A DNA stretch of 64,000 bases, taken from Coprobacillus sp. CAG:605 (GTDB taxonomy: Bacteria; Bacillota_I; Bacilli_A; RF39; UBA660). Below the pieces are notes generated by a model. It worked only from the letters and a program-made list of their open reading frames with translations, did no database searches and was not told the origin of the DNA. The DNA lies in assembly GCA_000433255.1 (NCBI GenBank), contig HF998225.1, forward strand, positions 1 through 64,000, read 5' to 3'. This document shows positions 63,495 to 64,000 of this stretch, piece after piece. The position numbers and the translations under genes were made by a program. Numbering within the stretch: the stretch's first letter is position 1; each line of letters begins with the position of its first letter.

Positions 63495-64000
63495 CTAAAT
63501 AGGTAAAAATGTATTTTTTTCTTTTTTAACCCCACCACTAACTTCATAACAATCTGTTATAACAAAGAAAGCATCAGGATCAATTGCTAGTATCATTTCT
63601 CTAAAAGCATAATATTCTCTTGTTGGCACTACTACCATAAGCATTTTTCTTGGTGTTAATTTAAAGCCACCTTCAGTATGAATTATTGTCATACCACTTT
63701 CTAAATCATCTAAAACAAACTTTTTAATCTTAGCAGTCTTCTTAGAATAGATAAAGAACATCTTACTATTAGATATTCCTATCAATATTTTATCAGTTAT
63801 ATTAGCACAAACAACATTTAAAATTATTGAATATATTACCGAAGGAATTCCTAAAACTAAGCCTCCTAATAAAACTATTATCACATTTTCTATTAACTGA
63901 CTTGTTCCCTCTGTTAACCTTTGAAACTTACTAATCATTTTCATAATTAAATCGCCACCGCCAGTTGTAAAACCAGCTTTATAAATCAAACCATTTCCTA
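63495..64000 (-). CDS. YitT/DUF2179-family membrane protein (C-terminal part, runs off the right edge)
   Basis: Seen: the frame is open to the window end, so the earliest start codon at 63989 is not the real one. The visible part begins with 'G-N-G-L-I-Y-K-A-G-F-T-T-G-G-G-D', the YitT signature, then two membrane segments and a C-terminal DUF2179 domain (about the last 80 residues). Known: YitT-family proteins are Bacillota membrane proteins of unclear role. The N-terminal segments lie beyond the window. Confidence 0.85.
   Translation of the reverse strand, partial: GNGLIYKAGFTTGGGDLIMKMISKFQRLTEGTSQLIENVIIVLLGGLVLGIPSVIYSIILNVVCANITDKILIGISNSKMFFIYSKKTAKIKKFVLDDLESGMTIIHTEGGFKLTPRKMLMVVVPTREYYAFREMILAIDPDAFFVITDCYEVSGGVKKEKNTFLPI

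Overview
The window is a low-GC (roughly 30%), gene-dense stretch of a Bacillota chromosome. The standard genetic code is used: TGA serves as a stop and tryptophan is TGG. The S10-spc-alpha ribosomal order, Spo0A, WhiA, FtsEX with a PcsB-like hydrolase, and SipW/TasA-type surface proteins point to class Bacilli in the broad sense. My best guess is an uncultured gut lineage near RF39/Erysipelotrichales; that placement is inference from gene content, not a phylogeny. No insertion sequence, prophage, CRISPR array or replication origin was seen.

Layout. 1-9.7 kb: the edge of a collagen-like surface protein, an AddB-like nuclease without an adjacent AddA, tRNA-His, an unknown gene, a fused ABC ATPase/permease and a SWIM-SNF2 helicase. 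9.7-19 kb: an ArsP_2-type metal exporter, rubrerythrin, a YtxH protein, a three-gene unit (DUF5662, zinc-knuckle membrane protein, lipoprotein), a large helical-repeat protein and a TauABC/SsuABC-like importer. 19-24 kb: a SipW signal peptidase with four TasA-fold substrates or partners, one of them carrying about 23 calcium-binding-like repeats. 24-34 kb: an accessory envelope region with an M23/SH3 protein, tRNA-Cys, a run of membrane, LysM, PH-like and HipA-like proteins, tmRNA, and a three-gene surface cassette starting with a J-like protein that lacks HPD. 34.3-49.5 kb: the ribosomal supercluster rpsJ to rplQ with secY, adk, map, infA, rpmJ and rpoA but no rpmD, followed by two acidic or unknown genes. 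49.8-57.8 kb: gpmI, spo0A, pgk, an unknown gene, gap, a TGS-type nucleoside kinase and clpP. 57.8-64 kb: small unknown genes, whiA, an unknown membrane-anchored protein, the pcsB-like/ftsX/ftsE operon and a truncated YitT-family gene.

How the parts work together. Most genes lie on the minus strand. Convergent pairs share hairpins that overlap stop codons, so the genome is compact. Translation and secretion (ribosome, SecY, Adk, Map, tmRNA), lower glycolysis, and cell-wall remodelling (FtsEX-PcsB, WhiA) form the housekeeping core. The accessory interest lies in the SipW fibre-like locus, the Thr/Pro-linked surface cassette beside tmRNA, and the membrane/LysM/HipA-like cluster. Clustered Spo0A-box-like sites lie just upstream of spo0A, suggesting autoregulation.
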